64,000 nucleotides of DNA from Mermis nigrescens. Its lineage: Eukaryota > Nematoda > Enoplea > Mermithida > Mermithidae. Positions 11,226 to 23,869 of this stretch are shown here, piece after piece. Each line of letters begins with the position of its first letter. Positions within the stretch are counted from its first letter, which is position 1. Location: positions 387,308-451,307 of the forward strand of contig JAVLUZ010000154.1 of assembly GCA_036768485.1 (NCBI GenBank). Reading direction: 5' to 3'. The translations under genes and the position numbers were made by a program. A model generated the notes under the pieces. It had not been told where the DNA came from and made no database searches. It saw only the letters and a list, made by a program, of their open reading frames with translations.

Positions 11226-13160
11226 CATATGTTTACACTCTACAGTGTTGTAAAGTGGTTTACACCTATTGTTAGTTTGCCCATAGAACATTATGGAGAC
11301 TTAATTTTTTTCATAAATATTATTCTTAATATCGGAACAATACAGTGTTTTTTGTACTCGGCAAAGATTTTTCCCGATGTACAAAGACTTTTTGGGACCG
11401 TCTTTGTACACGTACAAAGATTTTTGGGAAGACAAAAATTGCAAAAAAGGTCTAAAATTTGAAAAAATTTCGGCGCTTCGCGCCGAAATGAGTAATTGTG
11501 TGTTCTATATGTCTTTATAATGGCAGAAATTGCATTTCAAAAGTAAGAAAGTCAAATTTTTCGGCGCTTCGCGCCATTTTAGGACAATCCTTAGTGATTT
11601 CTGCCCTTAGAGACCCAGAAATTAGCTAAAACACACTACGGAAAGTGGAAGAACTCTGTTTTTACCACACTAAAAACGCTGCTGTACCATATTATAGTAC
11701 CCAAAAATTTTATGTGTACAAAATGTACAAAGATTTTTAGGAAGACAAAAACTGTAAAAAAGGTGTAAAATTCGAAAATTATCGGCGCTTCGCGCCGGAT
11801 CCTGCCGTTTTCAGATAATATTTAGTAATTTTATTCGTCAGAAACCCAGAAATTAGCTAAAATACACTACCAAAGATCGAAAACCCTGCTTTACCACACT
11901 AAAATTGCTACTGTACTATATTATAGTGCACAAAAATTTGCATGTACAAAATGTACGAAGACTTTTGGGGACCATCTTTGTACATGTACAAACGGACCTT
12001 GTACAAAAAAAAAACACTGGAACAATATCAAAATAACGAATCTGACCAAAATCTTTTTTACACTAGGTGTTTACATGAAGTTTACACTACATATGTATTT
12101 ATCTTCGTTTTTGAGCATTCCAGAAACCTAATTTTTTCCTGGAGTCTAGAAATTATCAAAGAATCAAATGTGAGACATCACGTAGGCGCGTTTGTTTACA
12201 TACAACAGTGATGTAAAGTAGTTTACACTCATTGTTTATTTGTCCTCAGACCATTGTAGACATGCAATTTTTTCATAAATGTTGATAATAATATCCGAGT
12301 AATATCAGATTTAAAATTGGAGATAAAATCCTCTTTACGCTAGGCGACCGTGTAAAGTTTACATTGCTAATTAATCTTCGTTCTAGAGCTTTGCGAAAAC
12401 CTGAATTTTTAGCCGAAATCTGAAAATTTACATGGAATCAAATAAGGGACGTCAGCTGGGCGCGTTTGTTTACACTCAACAGTGATGTAAAGTGGTTTAT
12501 CTTCGTACTAGAGCTTTGCAAAAACCTAAATTTTTTGTCGAAATCTGAAAATTCACATGGAATCAAATAAGGGACGCCAGCTGGGCGCGTTTGTTTAAAC
12601 TCAACAGTGATGTAAAGTGGTTTACTTCTGTGTCTATTTGTCATTAAACCGTTATGGAGACGTAATTTTTTCATGAATGTTGATCGTAATATCCGAGTAA
12701 TATCGAATTTACAAATCCGACTAAAATCTTCTGTACACTCGTTGCTAGTGTAAAGTTTACACTATATAATAAGCTTCTTTCTAGAGCTTTGCGGTAACTT
12801 ATTTTTTCCCTAAAGTCGTAAAATATATATGAAAACAGATGTGATACGTCTGCTATGGGCGCATGATGAGTAGTGTAAAGTGATTAACACCTAATGTTAA
12901 TTTGTTCTTAGAGCATTATAGAAATTTCATTTCTCAATAAATGCTGATCGTTATATCAGAGCAATATCGAAATTATTAATCCCACTAAAATTATTTACAC
13001 TCTTGTGTAAAGTTTAAAATGTAAATTAAGTTTAGCTCTAGAATGTTTTGGAAGCATATTTCTTTACAGGATGTTCTACGTAACATAAGATTTACTAATC
13101 AGAATGTTTGTTTCTTCTACAACTAGTAGCTTTGTAAAGTTTAAACCATTCAATTATTAG
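11226..13160. repeat. satellite 2, tandem units of about 275 bp
   Basis: Units are marked by GTTTACACTCAACAGTGATG followed by TAAAGTGG at 11,231, 12,194, 12,468, 12,593 and about 12,861. After subtracting the inserted element and its TSD, the spacings are about 278, 274, 125 (a partial extra unit) and 270 bp. Each unit also carries a TGTAAAGTTTACA-like palindrome and the segment CTAGAGCTTTGCG. Confidence 0.75.
11343..12019 (+). mobile_element. hAT-type non-autonomous element, complete (GCGC-hairpin family)
   Basis: The inverted termini are CAGTGTTTTTTGTAC and the inverse complement of GTACAAAAAAAAAACACTG. The element is flanked by an exact 8-bp TSD, gaacaata, at 11,335-11,342 and 12,020-12,027, and interrupts one satellite 2 unit. 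The CAGTG start and 8-bp TSD are typical of hAT elements. It has no transposase. Three GGCGCTTCGCGCC hairpins lie near 11,471, 11,562 and 11,784. Confidence 0.88.
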
Positions 13161-13225
13161 AATAACCGCACAGTAAATGAAATCTAGTATTGTATTTCCA
13201 AATCTTGCTAATTAATAGTAGGGTA

Positions 13226-14041
13226 CTAGCAAAGAAAAATGCTCCGATGGAACAAAAAAGGGGAATACACTTGGGATTGTGAATCATCGAGGATGTAAAA
13301 GGAGGGGACTAGGAAAAATTTCCCTGTGTTATATGCCAAAAATCGAAAAATATGTTAAAAATCAGACTTTCTCTAAACAATGCAAAAAATCGAAGTATAT
13401 TCTGCGGCCTTTGAAAAATGTAAAAGTTTAGTAAACAATTGTTGTAGACATGTGTAAAAAAGTATCTACATAAGGTCTCTTGCACGTCAGCTTCCGTGTT
13501 TCCTACTGCTTTGAACCAACAATATCATCGATTGTCTTGAATGCATCGATATGTACTATTTCATTCAATTCGCTTAGCTACTGCATTGCTGATTCGCTGT
13601 TTTTTCAATCAATTTTTGGTAATTTGAATATTGCTTGCACTTTGACACTTAGAATGGCTGTATCTGATAAGTGACATGCTTAGTAATAATGAAATACGAA
13701 CAACTTAATTATGATTTGTTAACATCATTTCACTTTCATTCACATTATTAAGCAACTCAACGTTGAAATAAGTCTGCAAAAAGTTGCATTACGTAATATG
13801 CTTTTAAGATATTATGTCAATCAGAGAAAATTATTTTAAAATAATACATTTTTTCAGAAACCGCAGAATATACTTCGATTTTTTGCATTTTTAGAGAAAG
13901 TCTGATTTTTAACGTAATTTGCGATTTTTGGCATATAACATAGGGAGATTTTTCCTAGTCCCCTCCTTTTACATCCTCGATAATTCACAATCCCAAGTGT
14001 ATTCCCCTTTTTTGTTCCATCGGAGCATTTTTCTTTGCTAG
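13226..14041. mobile_element. non-autonomous element with about 200-bp inverted arms
   Basis: The sequence at 13,226-13,425 is the inverse complement of 13,845-14,041 with a few differences. The arms start CTAGCAAAGAAAAATGCTCC. TA dinucleotides border both ends (13,224 and 14,042), which fits a Tc1/mariner-type TSD. The 420-bp centre has no recognisable protein. Confidence 0.75.
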
Positions 14042-15097
14042 TATCAATATAGTTTAATTACATCTGATTGTCTTTTAATTAATGGGTAATGGGATGATTT
14101 AGAAATGGAAGAACCCCTGAAATTGATAAAAATAAAATTAAATTAAGCCTCAATACTGGAAATCCCTACAGGTGGGGAATCATTCGGAATATTTTTTGGA
14201 TTCGTAATTTTTTAAAATAATCACATTTATATATTAGCGATGATTTAGCAGAAGTTCTCTAAAAGTACCTCTGAAATTTTTTTAATACATCCAAGTAAAG
14301 ATTTCCCTTAATGTCAAGTGCTTGCAGAGATAAGCAATCATTTTGGGGCCAAACAAGTAAGCGTATGTTCAAGCGATTTTAGCACAATAAAATCATTTTT
14401 CGAAAAATCAATTAGGACAAGCTTTTGGGGGAGGGCTAATACTTCAAACACTGAAAGTGTAAAAGTCGCCCATACATGATTCATGGTTAGCGTTTTTTGA
14501 TTGATCTTCGGGCGAATGGCATTGTATTTTTTGGTCAAAAATGCCAAAAAACATGACAAATCCATGAAACAGTACCTATATGTTAGACAAATTATGCTGA
14601 CTCGAGGCATATATCACATTTTAGTGACGAACCCGTGTGTTAGGATTTAATATCAGAGTGCCTAGAACTTTTAAGTCAATTATCCCGATAAGATTAAAAA
14701 GTTATGGCATTTTTTAGCTTTTCCAATGTGAGCAAAAAATTAAGAGAGAACCAAAAAGACTTTTTCTACTTCATCTTAAATCCAAAATAATTTAAATTCT
14801 TGCAGTGATGATGAGCTCATAGTTAAAAACTGCATTTGATCTGGTCAAGTTTCTCAGAAGTTGTCAGAACCAACATGCGATCGTTTAAAAAATGAAATGC
14901 GTCAGCCAAACCAGGCGTTTTGATGTTTCCTTTTGTACTTATTAAAGGTATACAGAAATATTCTCACAATAGTCGATTTAAGTGCGTAATACATTTTAAA
15001 ATGTTAAAGTACTACGGAACATCGTCTTGATATACTTACCTTCTACAAAATCTTTTTTTAAAAAGCAAATTCAAAATGCGCGTCTGTTAAACATGTA

Positions 15098-16400
15098 CGA
15101 GGGTTATTCCATAAGTCTTGAGCCTTAAAACCAATTTTACTTGGAAACTTACAAAATTTTCACAGCTTTTCAAAATACTCTCCATTTGCTGCAATACAAA
15201 GTTTCATGCGATAAAACCAGTTTTCAAAGCAGCTACAGTAATCCGTAGGCGTCTTGCTAATAATCTCCTTTTCAAAAGACGAAACAGCACTGTCAATTGA
15301 GTCAAATCGAATCCCTTTCAGCTTTGACTTAATTTTTGGAAACAAAAAGAAATCGCAAGGAGCTAGGTCAGGTGAATAAGGCGGATGAGGTAACAATTGA
15401 ATATTATTCTGTTCCAAAAAGTCAATTGTCTGAGCTGCGGTGTGAGCGCTTGCATTGTCATGGTGCAGAAACAGTTTGTGAAGCGATGTCCTTGGACGCA
15501 TTTTTTAAATGTTTTCTATTACAACCGACAAAGCCTTCTCACATTACCATGTAGCATTAACAGTTTTTGTTCAGTAAGTGGAATAATCGCAACAGGTCCG
15601 CTTCGACGAAAGAAAACTTCGACCATTTGCTTCCCGACACTGCGACTCCTGACAACCTTTGTTGGGGGTGGCTCATCCTCGAAGACCCACACTGTAGACT
15701 GGAGCTTACTTTCAGGATCATATTGGTAAACCCAGGTTTCATCACCAGTAATGATTTCAAAAGCAGCTTTTGAGTGGCCCTGGTCAAATTTTTTCAGCAT
15801 AAATTTACACCAGTCAGTTCGACGCATTTTTTGCTCTTCAGTGAGCAAACGGGGTATCCACCGACTCGCAATCTTTCTGAGACCAAGAGAATTGCGAATA
15901 ATCCGATGTACTGTAGTCCCAGAAAAGCCCGTTTCCTGAGCTATCTCCTGACATGTTACTCGCCTATCGTTCCTAATAATGTTAGAAATGACGAGAGCGT
16001 TCTCCTCAGTTTTAATCTCAGATGGACGTCCAGAACGGTGGTCATCTTTGAGTGACCACTGACCTCGCTCAAATTGCTTATACCAGCGTTTAACAGTTGC
16101 CAGGGATGGAGCACATATGCCAAAACAATTTTCCAAATTTTGAGCGCAATCCGCTCTGGATTGGCCAAGTTTGAATGCAAACAAGATCATGGCGCGAAAA
16201 TGTTCATTCGAAATTTCAGCAGCAATTTCATCCATTTTAGAGAATCACAAAATTGTTAAATATCGAATAGCACAATTCAGCAAATACTAAGACAATCAAC
16301 ACCATTTTTTGTTTTAAACATTTTAGGTGTGTAAACTTTCAAAAAAATTAGTTTAAACAGAATTGCTTCCTTATTAGCTTTGAGGCTTAGACCCGGACTT
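15098..16400 (-). mobile_element. mariner element, degraded right end
   Basis: The left terminus CGAGGGTTATTCCATAAGTC follows a TA at 15,096. The right terminus is diverged: 16,376-16,400 only loosely matches the inverse of the left end. The element sits inside degraded copy 1 of the long repeat, and some 290 bp of that repeat is missing at the right border, so a deletion probably removed part of the TIR. Confidence 0.75.
15160..16235 (-). pseudogene. mariner transposase, frameshifted
   Basis: Two reading frames together make a DD34D mariner transposase, the nuclear enzyme that cuts and pastes the element at TA sites. The first (16,235-15,519) has an N-terminal helix-turn-helix region, a degenerate WVPHEL-type linker motif reading WIPRLLTEEQ, and the first catalytic Asp in TGDETWVYQYD. 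The second (15,501-15,160) has the second Asp in HHDNASAHTA and the third in SPDLAPCDFFLFP, with exactly 34 residues between the two. A frameshift near 15,510, in the stretch before HHDN, separates them, so the copy is inactive. The start Met at 16,235 is an ATG and the total length of about 358 codons is normal for mariner. Confidence 0.93.
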
Positions 16401-18645
16401 TAGATGCCCGAACTTCAGGCGATCGTTAGGTTACCTTCCAGCATTTACATTTATCAGTTTCAAAAACGAATCATATTTAGAAACTAAATATCGCGCTTAA
16501 TTTTGCACATCAGTTTGCCAAGTAGCTGAGATTCCATTCGACGCAAGAATCAAGCAAGTGAAAAGTGACTTGGTCAGTTTTTTTGAGAAAAGGACAGCCT
16601 AATTCGTATGCAAACGCGTACTAATGCGGCGCACGAGCTGCAAAGACATCGATTTTTCTCAAAAAATAAAATAGCAAATAATGTACGGAAAAATCGATAA
16701 AAATTCAAAAATTGTTACTAAATGCGAGTGCATATTCGTAAAATAAAAATGGGGTAAACTTTCAAACCTAAATTCGCAATGATGCACTGACAAACCGGAA
16801 AAGTTTTGATGATGAAAAAATATATTTAATATTGCAACATTATTTCAGCACTAAAAGTTACTCATTTTTATGGAGTATTCGACAAAACAATTAATAAGAA
16901 AAGAAGATGAAAACAGCGATTTTTGTTCGAGCCGCTTCTTAACGTAAAAATGTTTACAGCGGCTAGAAATCGTCAGAGAATAAATTGTACATTATGTCTC
17001 GATATAGATTGCAAATTGCAACTTTTAAAAATTTTAAGTCAGTCACCAAACTAAAAGAACGTCATGAATAAGAACTTTCGAGCGCAATTATTTTATTTGC
17101 GAATATAATCTTTATGAGTAGGTATTTTATTCATAAACCGGTCAAATATATTATTTATAAATAAATATTTAAATATAGATTGATATAAAATAAATAAATA
17201 TAAATTTACAATTTTATTTATAAATAAAAATGTTTGACAGATAGGAACTCCACTAAACTCAAAGTTTCGCGTAGCCAGGCTTTAATTTACAAGGGCAGAC
17301 AACACTGCATTTCCGATGGAGAAACTAATAATAATGCTCAAATAAATGGGAAAGCTAATTAATCTATTAGAAGATATACAAGTCAATAAATAACATTACG
17401 AACTGCGTGACTGAGGGAAATCTCTATTACTCTCTCATTATTCATTCTTACTCACGACCTGTCTATGCCAGAAAAATATTACGTAAATATGTAGTCTTTT
17501 TAGCCAATCAACGTTTTCATTTATTTTTCGTCAAAGATAAAAACACATATAGTATTTTTCCTATTTTTATCAATTTTATTATTCTGATTAATTTTAAGTC
17601 AAGAATTTAATTATGACGGTTTTTGGACATGTATGCATACTGCTTAAGAAGTTTTAAAACATTATCTCAACATAGAAAATTTATTAAATAAATAAAAAAA
17701 ATAAATACTTGAATCTATAGGTACAAAAAATGATTAAAAGGTCTGGTACCCCAAAACTAGACTCATGTGTAGAAAATCCACACCTACAAAAAAACCAGGA
17801 TGGATCGAAGTATTGACAGACTGCACCTCATTTGTGATTTTCTTGAGCTATTCATCAGATTTTTGGACCCTTTCATCCGAAAAGTATTAAGTGCTGAATA
17901 TGTTAAAAAAATAATTTTTACCATGTTTCATTTTCGGATTGATTTCTTTGATTTATGATTTATTTATCAATTTTTTTATTTTAATTCTATCGATTTTTAT
18001 TTTTGGACCATCTTAATCTTTTTGATAGGTTTTTGTTACAGTAATTTTCGATTTTGTTCACGTTATTAATTTTTCCAACTTTGTGTCCCGTATACATTCC
18101 GATTTATAGAGCGAAATCTCAGAATAGTTTAGCGCAAAAATTTTTGTAATTTTACTAAAGAAGTTTCGAATTCCGCTCTTGTAACTTAGTCCAAAATTTG
18201 ATTTGTATCAAAAGTAAAATAATTCAGAAGAGATTATGGAAACACGTTTGCTTCTAGCGTTGTTGACACGACTCTTAGCGCCTTAAAAAATTACAAAAAT
18301 CAGAAAAAAGTCGATAAATTATAATGTAGTCCTTTCAAAACATGCAATTAACGTCCAGTGTTCTAAATTGCCAATGGAAAACCAAATTTCAATCAAAAAT
18401 CGATAGAGTATAGGTTTTTCAAAGTTCGTGCACGCGTGACTTAAATTACTACGCACGTAATTATTTAATTCTGAATAGGATTAGTCAGTCGGTTATTCGG
18501 GAGGATAAAGTTGTATTTTGGTCAATAATGATAAAAAACGCATGAAAATCGTAAAAAAGACTATGTTTTCTTAGATTGCACTGTGACTATATTTACTTTC
18601 ATCAAAAACTCAACGCAGACTCGTATCTAGAGAGCGAGTTATTAT

Positions 18646-19169
18646 CATAGGTGGGCAGCATCAAATTATGGAAGGAAGTGCGAGATTTTTAAAGAGTAAA
18701 AACTGGTCTTAAAAATGGTGGTATGCACACCTGGGCGTGGAGGGGTTTGGGGCATGAATCCCCCAGAAATCAAAATACCCCCACCAGAAATCAAAATACC
18801 CCCCAGAATTCAATTTTTGAAATTTTTTTTGTTTTTTTCGCAATTTTTTGATGCCAATGGATAGTGCTTGATAAGAATCGTCGAAAAATGGTGTTTTTCG
18901 CCATATCACCATTTTTAAGGCCATTTTTTGTCCTTCAAAAAATCTTGCACCCCCACCCCAGAATTTTCTCGCTGCCCACGTATGGTGGTATGGCGAAAAA
19001 ACACCAGTTTTCAACGTCTATCATCGAGCACTATCCGTTGGCATAAAAATAATGCGGACAAATCTTTTTGTCATTGAATTCTGTAGGGTGGGTATTTTGT
19101 TTTTCTGGAAACGGGGTATCAGAACCCCTGGGGGTGAATACCCCCAAACCTCTATCACGCGTACGTGAG
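18646..19169 (-). mobile_element. MITE family 1, outer copy split by a nested copy
   Basis: The reverse-orientation copy comprises 18,646-18,725 and 18,993-19,169. Flanking octamers gttattat (18,638-18,645) and atcattat (19,170-19,177) match at six of eight positions. It is interrupted by a second, complete family member. Confidence 0.8.
18726..18984 (+). mobile_element. MITE family 1, nested complete copy
   Basis: The 259-bp copy runs from CACACCTGGGC to GCCCACGTATG. It is bordered by an exact 8-bp TSD, gtggtatg, at 18,718-18,725 and 18,985-18,992. That octamer belongs to the outer copy, which proves insertion of one family member into another. Confidence 0.92.
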
Positions 19170-19199
19170 ATCATTATCGAGCGTTTCCCACTATCGTTG

Positions 19200-20594
19200 A
19201 AAATTAAAAAAGAATTTGAGAAACTGTCTTTCCTATTCCAATATCTTAAACTTATGAAAAAAACCTGTCGTTCATACTATCCAGCGAATACGAATTCTTA
19301 GCATCCAGAAAGGATCGATCGAGAGAGTTATGATTTCGGTCTTTATAATTAGCTTTTTGGCCATACGGAGAAATGATTATAAATTTATTTCAAAAAGTTT
19401 GTATAAGGAAATTGATTTTTTCAGAGACGATTAGCTCATTGTAAAATTAGACCGCATCTCATTTGGTCAACGAACCGAGAAGTTATCACGACTAACAGAA
19501 GATGCGTTTAAAAACTGAAACGCATTAAACAAGCTCCTAAATGCTTCCTTTCGTTATCATTAATCATACCTAAACCATTGTCTCAATCATCCAAAATACA
19601 ATGTCATTCAATCAAATCACTATAAAATACTTTGTTTAACCTTTGACCTGTCATATTTACATTAGCTCATACGTCGCATCAGCTTTCCTTTTTAAAAATA
19701 CTTTTTACAGTATTGTTCTAACGTTGTGCAAGTTTCTCAAAGAAATGCTTTATTTTCAGATTTACAATTACTACTTTTTTAACCGACTGCATCAATAAAA
19801 TTTGGCAGCAGAAAGCAAATTTAAATTTTGCCTTAGCTGAATGTAATCGTAAAAAGGTTCATTGATGTAGAGTTTCTTCTCGCTTTCGAAATTCTGAATG
19901 AAAAATAGGGATTTTTCGGAATTTTAATTTTTTTACAACGTATCGATCGAAAATTGGGAGATCAACTAGGCAGTGGTGCATCCCATCCCCCCATCCAGAA
20001 TAGCTGAGGACCATCCAAAACAACTAGTGACCCTTAGAATTTCCCATTCTGTAGAGCGTTAGAAAATATGCTGATTCGAGCGATTTCAGAAACGTTTCGA
20101 ATAAATAGTATAGAATATTTCGACATTTCAGGAAAAAGTTTCGGGAATGACCACCCTTCTAGAATTTTCATGATGTAGCACGAATTTGATCAAGCGAAAA
20201 TTTCAGTAGGGCATGCCTATCTAAATTTGGCATCAAATAAGTTTCCTTTTTATCTTCTTGATACAAGAAGTCATTAATAGCAGAGCTAATGAGGCAATAA
20301 TTTCGGCCATTATCATTATTCAATGTATTTTTAATTTATAATTCATTCAATAATTCATAATTTTTACTCATCTGAAAATTTTCATTAGTTACTCTTCCAG
20401 CAATTTTCGATTTTATTACATTTATAGATTTTTTGCACGTTTCTCCTTCCAATATTTTGATTCAATTTAAAAGCGAATCATTTCAGAAGAAGTTAAGGAA
20501 ATTGTCGAAAATACTAAAAAGTTAAGAATAACATTAAGTCCTTCCAACTTCGAGTAAAATATTCGCTGCAGCTAAAAATAGACAAGCTTATCAC
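19200..20594 (+). repeat. long non-coding repeat, degraded copy 2
   Basis: Weak but ordered similarity to 22,200-22,560 is seen, for example the segment with AGACCGCATCTCATTTGGTC followed by AAACTGAAACGC. The rest is AT-rich with no recognised gene. Confidence 0.45.
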
Positions 20595-20861
20595 CATAGG
20601 TGGGCAGCACCAAAATTCTGGGGGATGTGAAAAAATTTTCAAAGGTCAAAAAATGGTCTTAAAAGTTGTCGCATGGCAAAAAAACACCATTTTTCGACGT
20701 TTTTCATCGAGCACTATCCAATGGCATCGAAAAATCGCTAAAAAAGCTAAAAAAATTTACAAAATTTGTATTCTGTGGGTATTTTGATTTTTTTTTTGTG
20801 GGGGGGGGTAATTCAACTTCTGGAGGGTGCATACCCCCCACCATCCCCACGCCCACGTGTG
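20595..20861 (-). mobile_element. MITE family 1, complete copy
   Basis: The 267-bp copy runs from CATAGGTGGGC to GCCCACGTGTG. Flanking octamers cttatcac (20,587-20,594) and ctcatcac (20,862-20,869) match at seven of eight positions. Confidence 0.88.
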
Positions 20862-20869
20862 CTCATCAC

Positions 20870-21590
20870 CTCGTTATCAAAATGATCCGGCTTGCAACAA
20901 TCGTTTGTATCAGCTAAAAAAATCATTCATAAAAATCGACGCCATTAAAAATTAGAAAATTTTATAACGTAAAACAACATAAAAGTTAGAAATTCGTTAA
21001 AATCAGTAAACCTGAGCAGTAATGCGCGCATTATGCAAGAACAGGTGAAGGGAAAAGATAATCGTTTTTATCCGGCTTCTCCGACCATCCCAGTTCATCG
21101 AGTTTAAATAAAAAAAGATCCGATAACACTTATAGTTACATTAATAAAAAAGAGAAACTTTTTTATATTCAAAAATAAATTTATTTAAATAAAACTAGTA
21201 ATAGAGAAGAAATAAGTATAAGTCAATGATACAGGTTGTCGCAATAAGGCACAAAAATTAAAATGAAAAGAGGAAAAGACTAATAGTTGCCTATTATTTT
21301 TCATTTAGTTATTTCCGGTTTCCGATCATTTTCCGCTGTTGTCATTAGTCGTATTTTTACTCATATATTCTTCCATATCATTTTCACATCGTACCGATAT
21401 CATAATAATTTAATGGCATTCAATCTTGTCATAATTAAAGGGAAAGGAATCACTAAAAAACGAAAAAACCCGGGAATTTCAATGAAATGAAGATTAAATT
21501 AAGAATTGATATTAGAAACAATTGTCGGTGAAAATACTTCCAAAATATTTTTCTACATTTTTTAATTATTAAAATAATGGAATTTCAATT
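20870..21590. other. unassigned AT-rich sequence
   Basis: No gene or window repeat was recognised. Confidence 0.4.
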
Positions 21591-21979
21591 TTTGCGATGA
21601 TTTAGCAGAAATTTTCTAAAAGTCCCTTTGAAATTTTTTAAATATATCAGAGTAAAAATTGTCATTTATACCAATGGCTTGTAGTGATAAGCAATCACTC
21701 CGGAACCAAACAACTCTCCTACGGGTATGTATAAGCGACTTTCAGCACAATAACATCATGGGTCGCAAAAAACCAGTCAGGATAAGCTTTTTGGTGAAAA
21801 TACTTCAAAGACTGAAGTTCTAAACGTCTTCAATACATGATTAATGTTAACATTCTTCTAAGCTCGAAAGTCTGAATAGGGATACTTGACATACCAAAAA
21901 CATAAAAAACCATAAAAGAGTACCAAAATTAGATTGCCCAGAACCTTTAAGTCAAATATCTCTATACGGGTCAAAATCG

Positions 21980-22172
21980 CAGGTGAGCGGAACCGGAATT
22001 CTGGGGGTTGCAAGATCTTTCAAAGGTCAAAAATGACCTTAAAAACGGTGGTATGGCAAAAACATCATTTCTTAACGTTTCTCATCCAGCACTATCCGTT
22101 GGCATCAAAAATTGCGGAAAAAAATTAGGTTTCTGGAGGGTGCATAACCCCAAACCCCCGACGCCTTGGTTT
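21980..22172 (-). mobile_element. MITE family 1, decayed copy
   Basis: The internal consensus (GGAATTCTGGGGG, then AAAAACGGTGGTATGGC, then CACTATCCGTTGGCATC) is clear. The termini are eroded and no TSD is visible. Confidence 0.6.
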
Positions 22173-23869
22173 GGTCAAAAGTATAAGATTCCTTGGTTTT
22201 CCCATGCTGCTGAGGACCTGAGGGAAAATCGAAAAGACTCTTTTCCTGATTTTTTTATGTCCGAAATAGTCACTTAAGTTCTTTTAGTGTTAATGACCTC
22301 ATGGTAAGAGACCGCATTTTATTTCGTTAAGTTTCTCAAAAATTATTAAAACAACACCCGATCGTTCAAACAGAAAAAGAAATGCGTCAACCAGACCAGG
22401 AATTTATTGCTTCTTTTTGTTCTGATTGAACTTACATAAAACATTCTCACATTCGTCTGCACCGCTCTGCACCGCTGAAGAAATATATTTTTAGATTTTA
22501 AAATACTTCAAACGTCGTTTGGTTGAATGTGCTTTCTGTCAAATGTTTTTAAAGCAACTTTAACATGTGCGTCACCTAAGCCTATTCAAAGTAGGCTAGT
22601 TATGGGAAAGCATTCATTAGCTTCCAAAATTCTGTACGGATAAACAAGTGTTTTGAAATTACAAAAAAATTCAATGTAATACCGGAAATTCGACAGTCAA
22701 CAAGATGTTATAACATTTCGCCGAAAATTTTTGACATCATTTTCAAGTTAATTGAAGAAAAAACTTTCACCACAAAATCGAAACACTCCCGCAGACGCCC
22801 CCCCATTCGAATAATTGTTTAGAAGTTTTTCTCCTATTTTTGATCTACCAGACCCGTTGCCCGTTATAGGAATTAGATGCCGGATTTTCGATAGCCGAAA
22901 AATGTAATCCTCAGCTTACTGACCAAGCATTTAAGCCGTTTATTCGAAAAACGAATCACGAACTAATTATTAGCGGAAATATCGCACAATAATTCAGTAA
23001 GTAGCCGATATTCATTCAAGAAATTAGTTTATTAAATTTTTATTTTATTGTTAAATTTCCGAAAATAGAACCGCCCGACTCGTACTCAAAGGAGTACGAA
23101 CTTGGCGTATGTGCTGCGGTAACAAATATCCTTCTGAAAAAAGTAGAAATAACAACAACAAAAATAAAAATAACAAACAGAAAAAGAAAGAAATTAATTC
23201 AAATTTAAAAATTACAATCGGTTAAACTAAGAACCAAAACCTCTTAAAACTTGATAAGTACGATACATATTCTTGAACATGACGGCATAATTTTTCACTG
23301 TAAAGTGGGAAAAAATATATCGACAAAATTTTAATTAAGCAGCCATTTAAGTCGTTTATCGCAAAATTATTTTATGCACTAAAAATGCCTCATTTTTTAT
23401 GGAAAATTTGGCAAAAAGTAATTAACAAGGGAAAGTGAACAATAAGCGTTTTTTCCTAGTCGCTCCAAAGGTAAAAATGTTTACAGCGGCTAAAAATCAT
23501 CTGAAAATAAAATTAAACATCATTTTCCTCTATAATTAAAAAGTGCAACTTTTTAAAAATTTAGGCCTAGCGTGATACTAAACGAGGATTTGAAGCACCA
23601 TCGTTATCTGTAAACAGAATATCTATAGATATAAATTTAATTTATAAATACATCAATATTTTATTTATCAATAAATATTTTAAATACAAATTTATAAATA
23701 TAAATTGAAAATACAAATAAATAAAAATTGTAAATCTATTTATAAATAGCAGTATTTTACTTGAAATTAACCTATGTATTGGTATTCACTGTTAATACTA
23801 ATTTGATGAGATATGTGAAGGAAAGACTTTTGCACAAAATTATGAAGTTGGCTGCCATAGATGTAAAGC

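Larger units (their letters stand above)
14100..18640 (+). repeat. long non-coding repeat, degraded copy 1
   Basis: Segments at 14,220-15,090 and 16,390-17,840 align in order with 21,590-22,560 and 22,850-28,770 of the better preserved copy. Shared landmarks include the GATAAGCAATCA region, GGCTGACGCATTTC-like and AGCCAATCAACGTTTTC segments, and the GGATCGAAGTATTGACAGAC segment near 17,802. It is interrupted by the mariner element. No conserved reading frame is seen outside the mariner. Confidence 0.6.

Noticed and set aside
15118..16259. Plus-strand ORFs across the mariner
   Set aside because: They are antisense shadows of the transposase.
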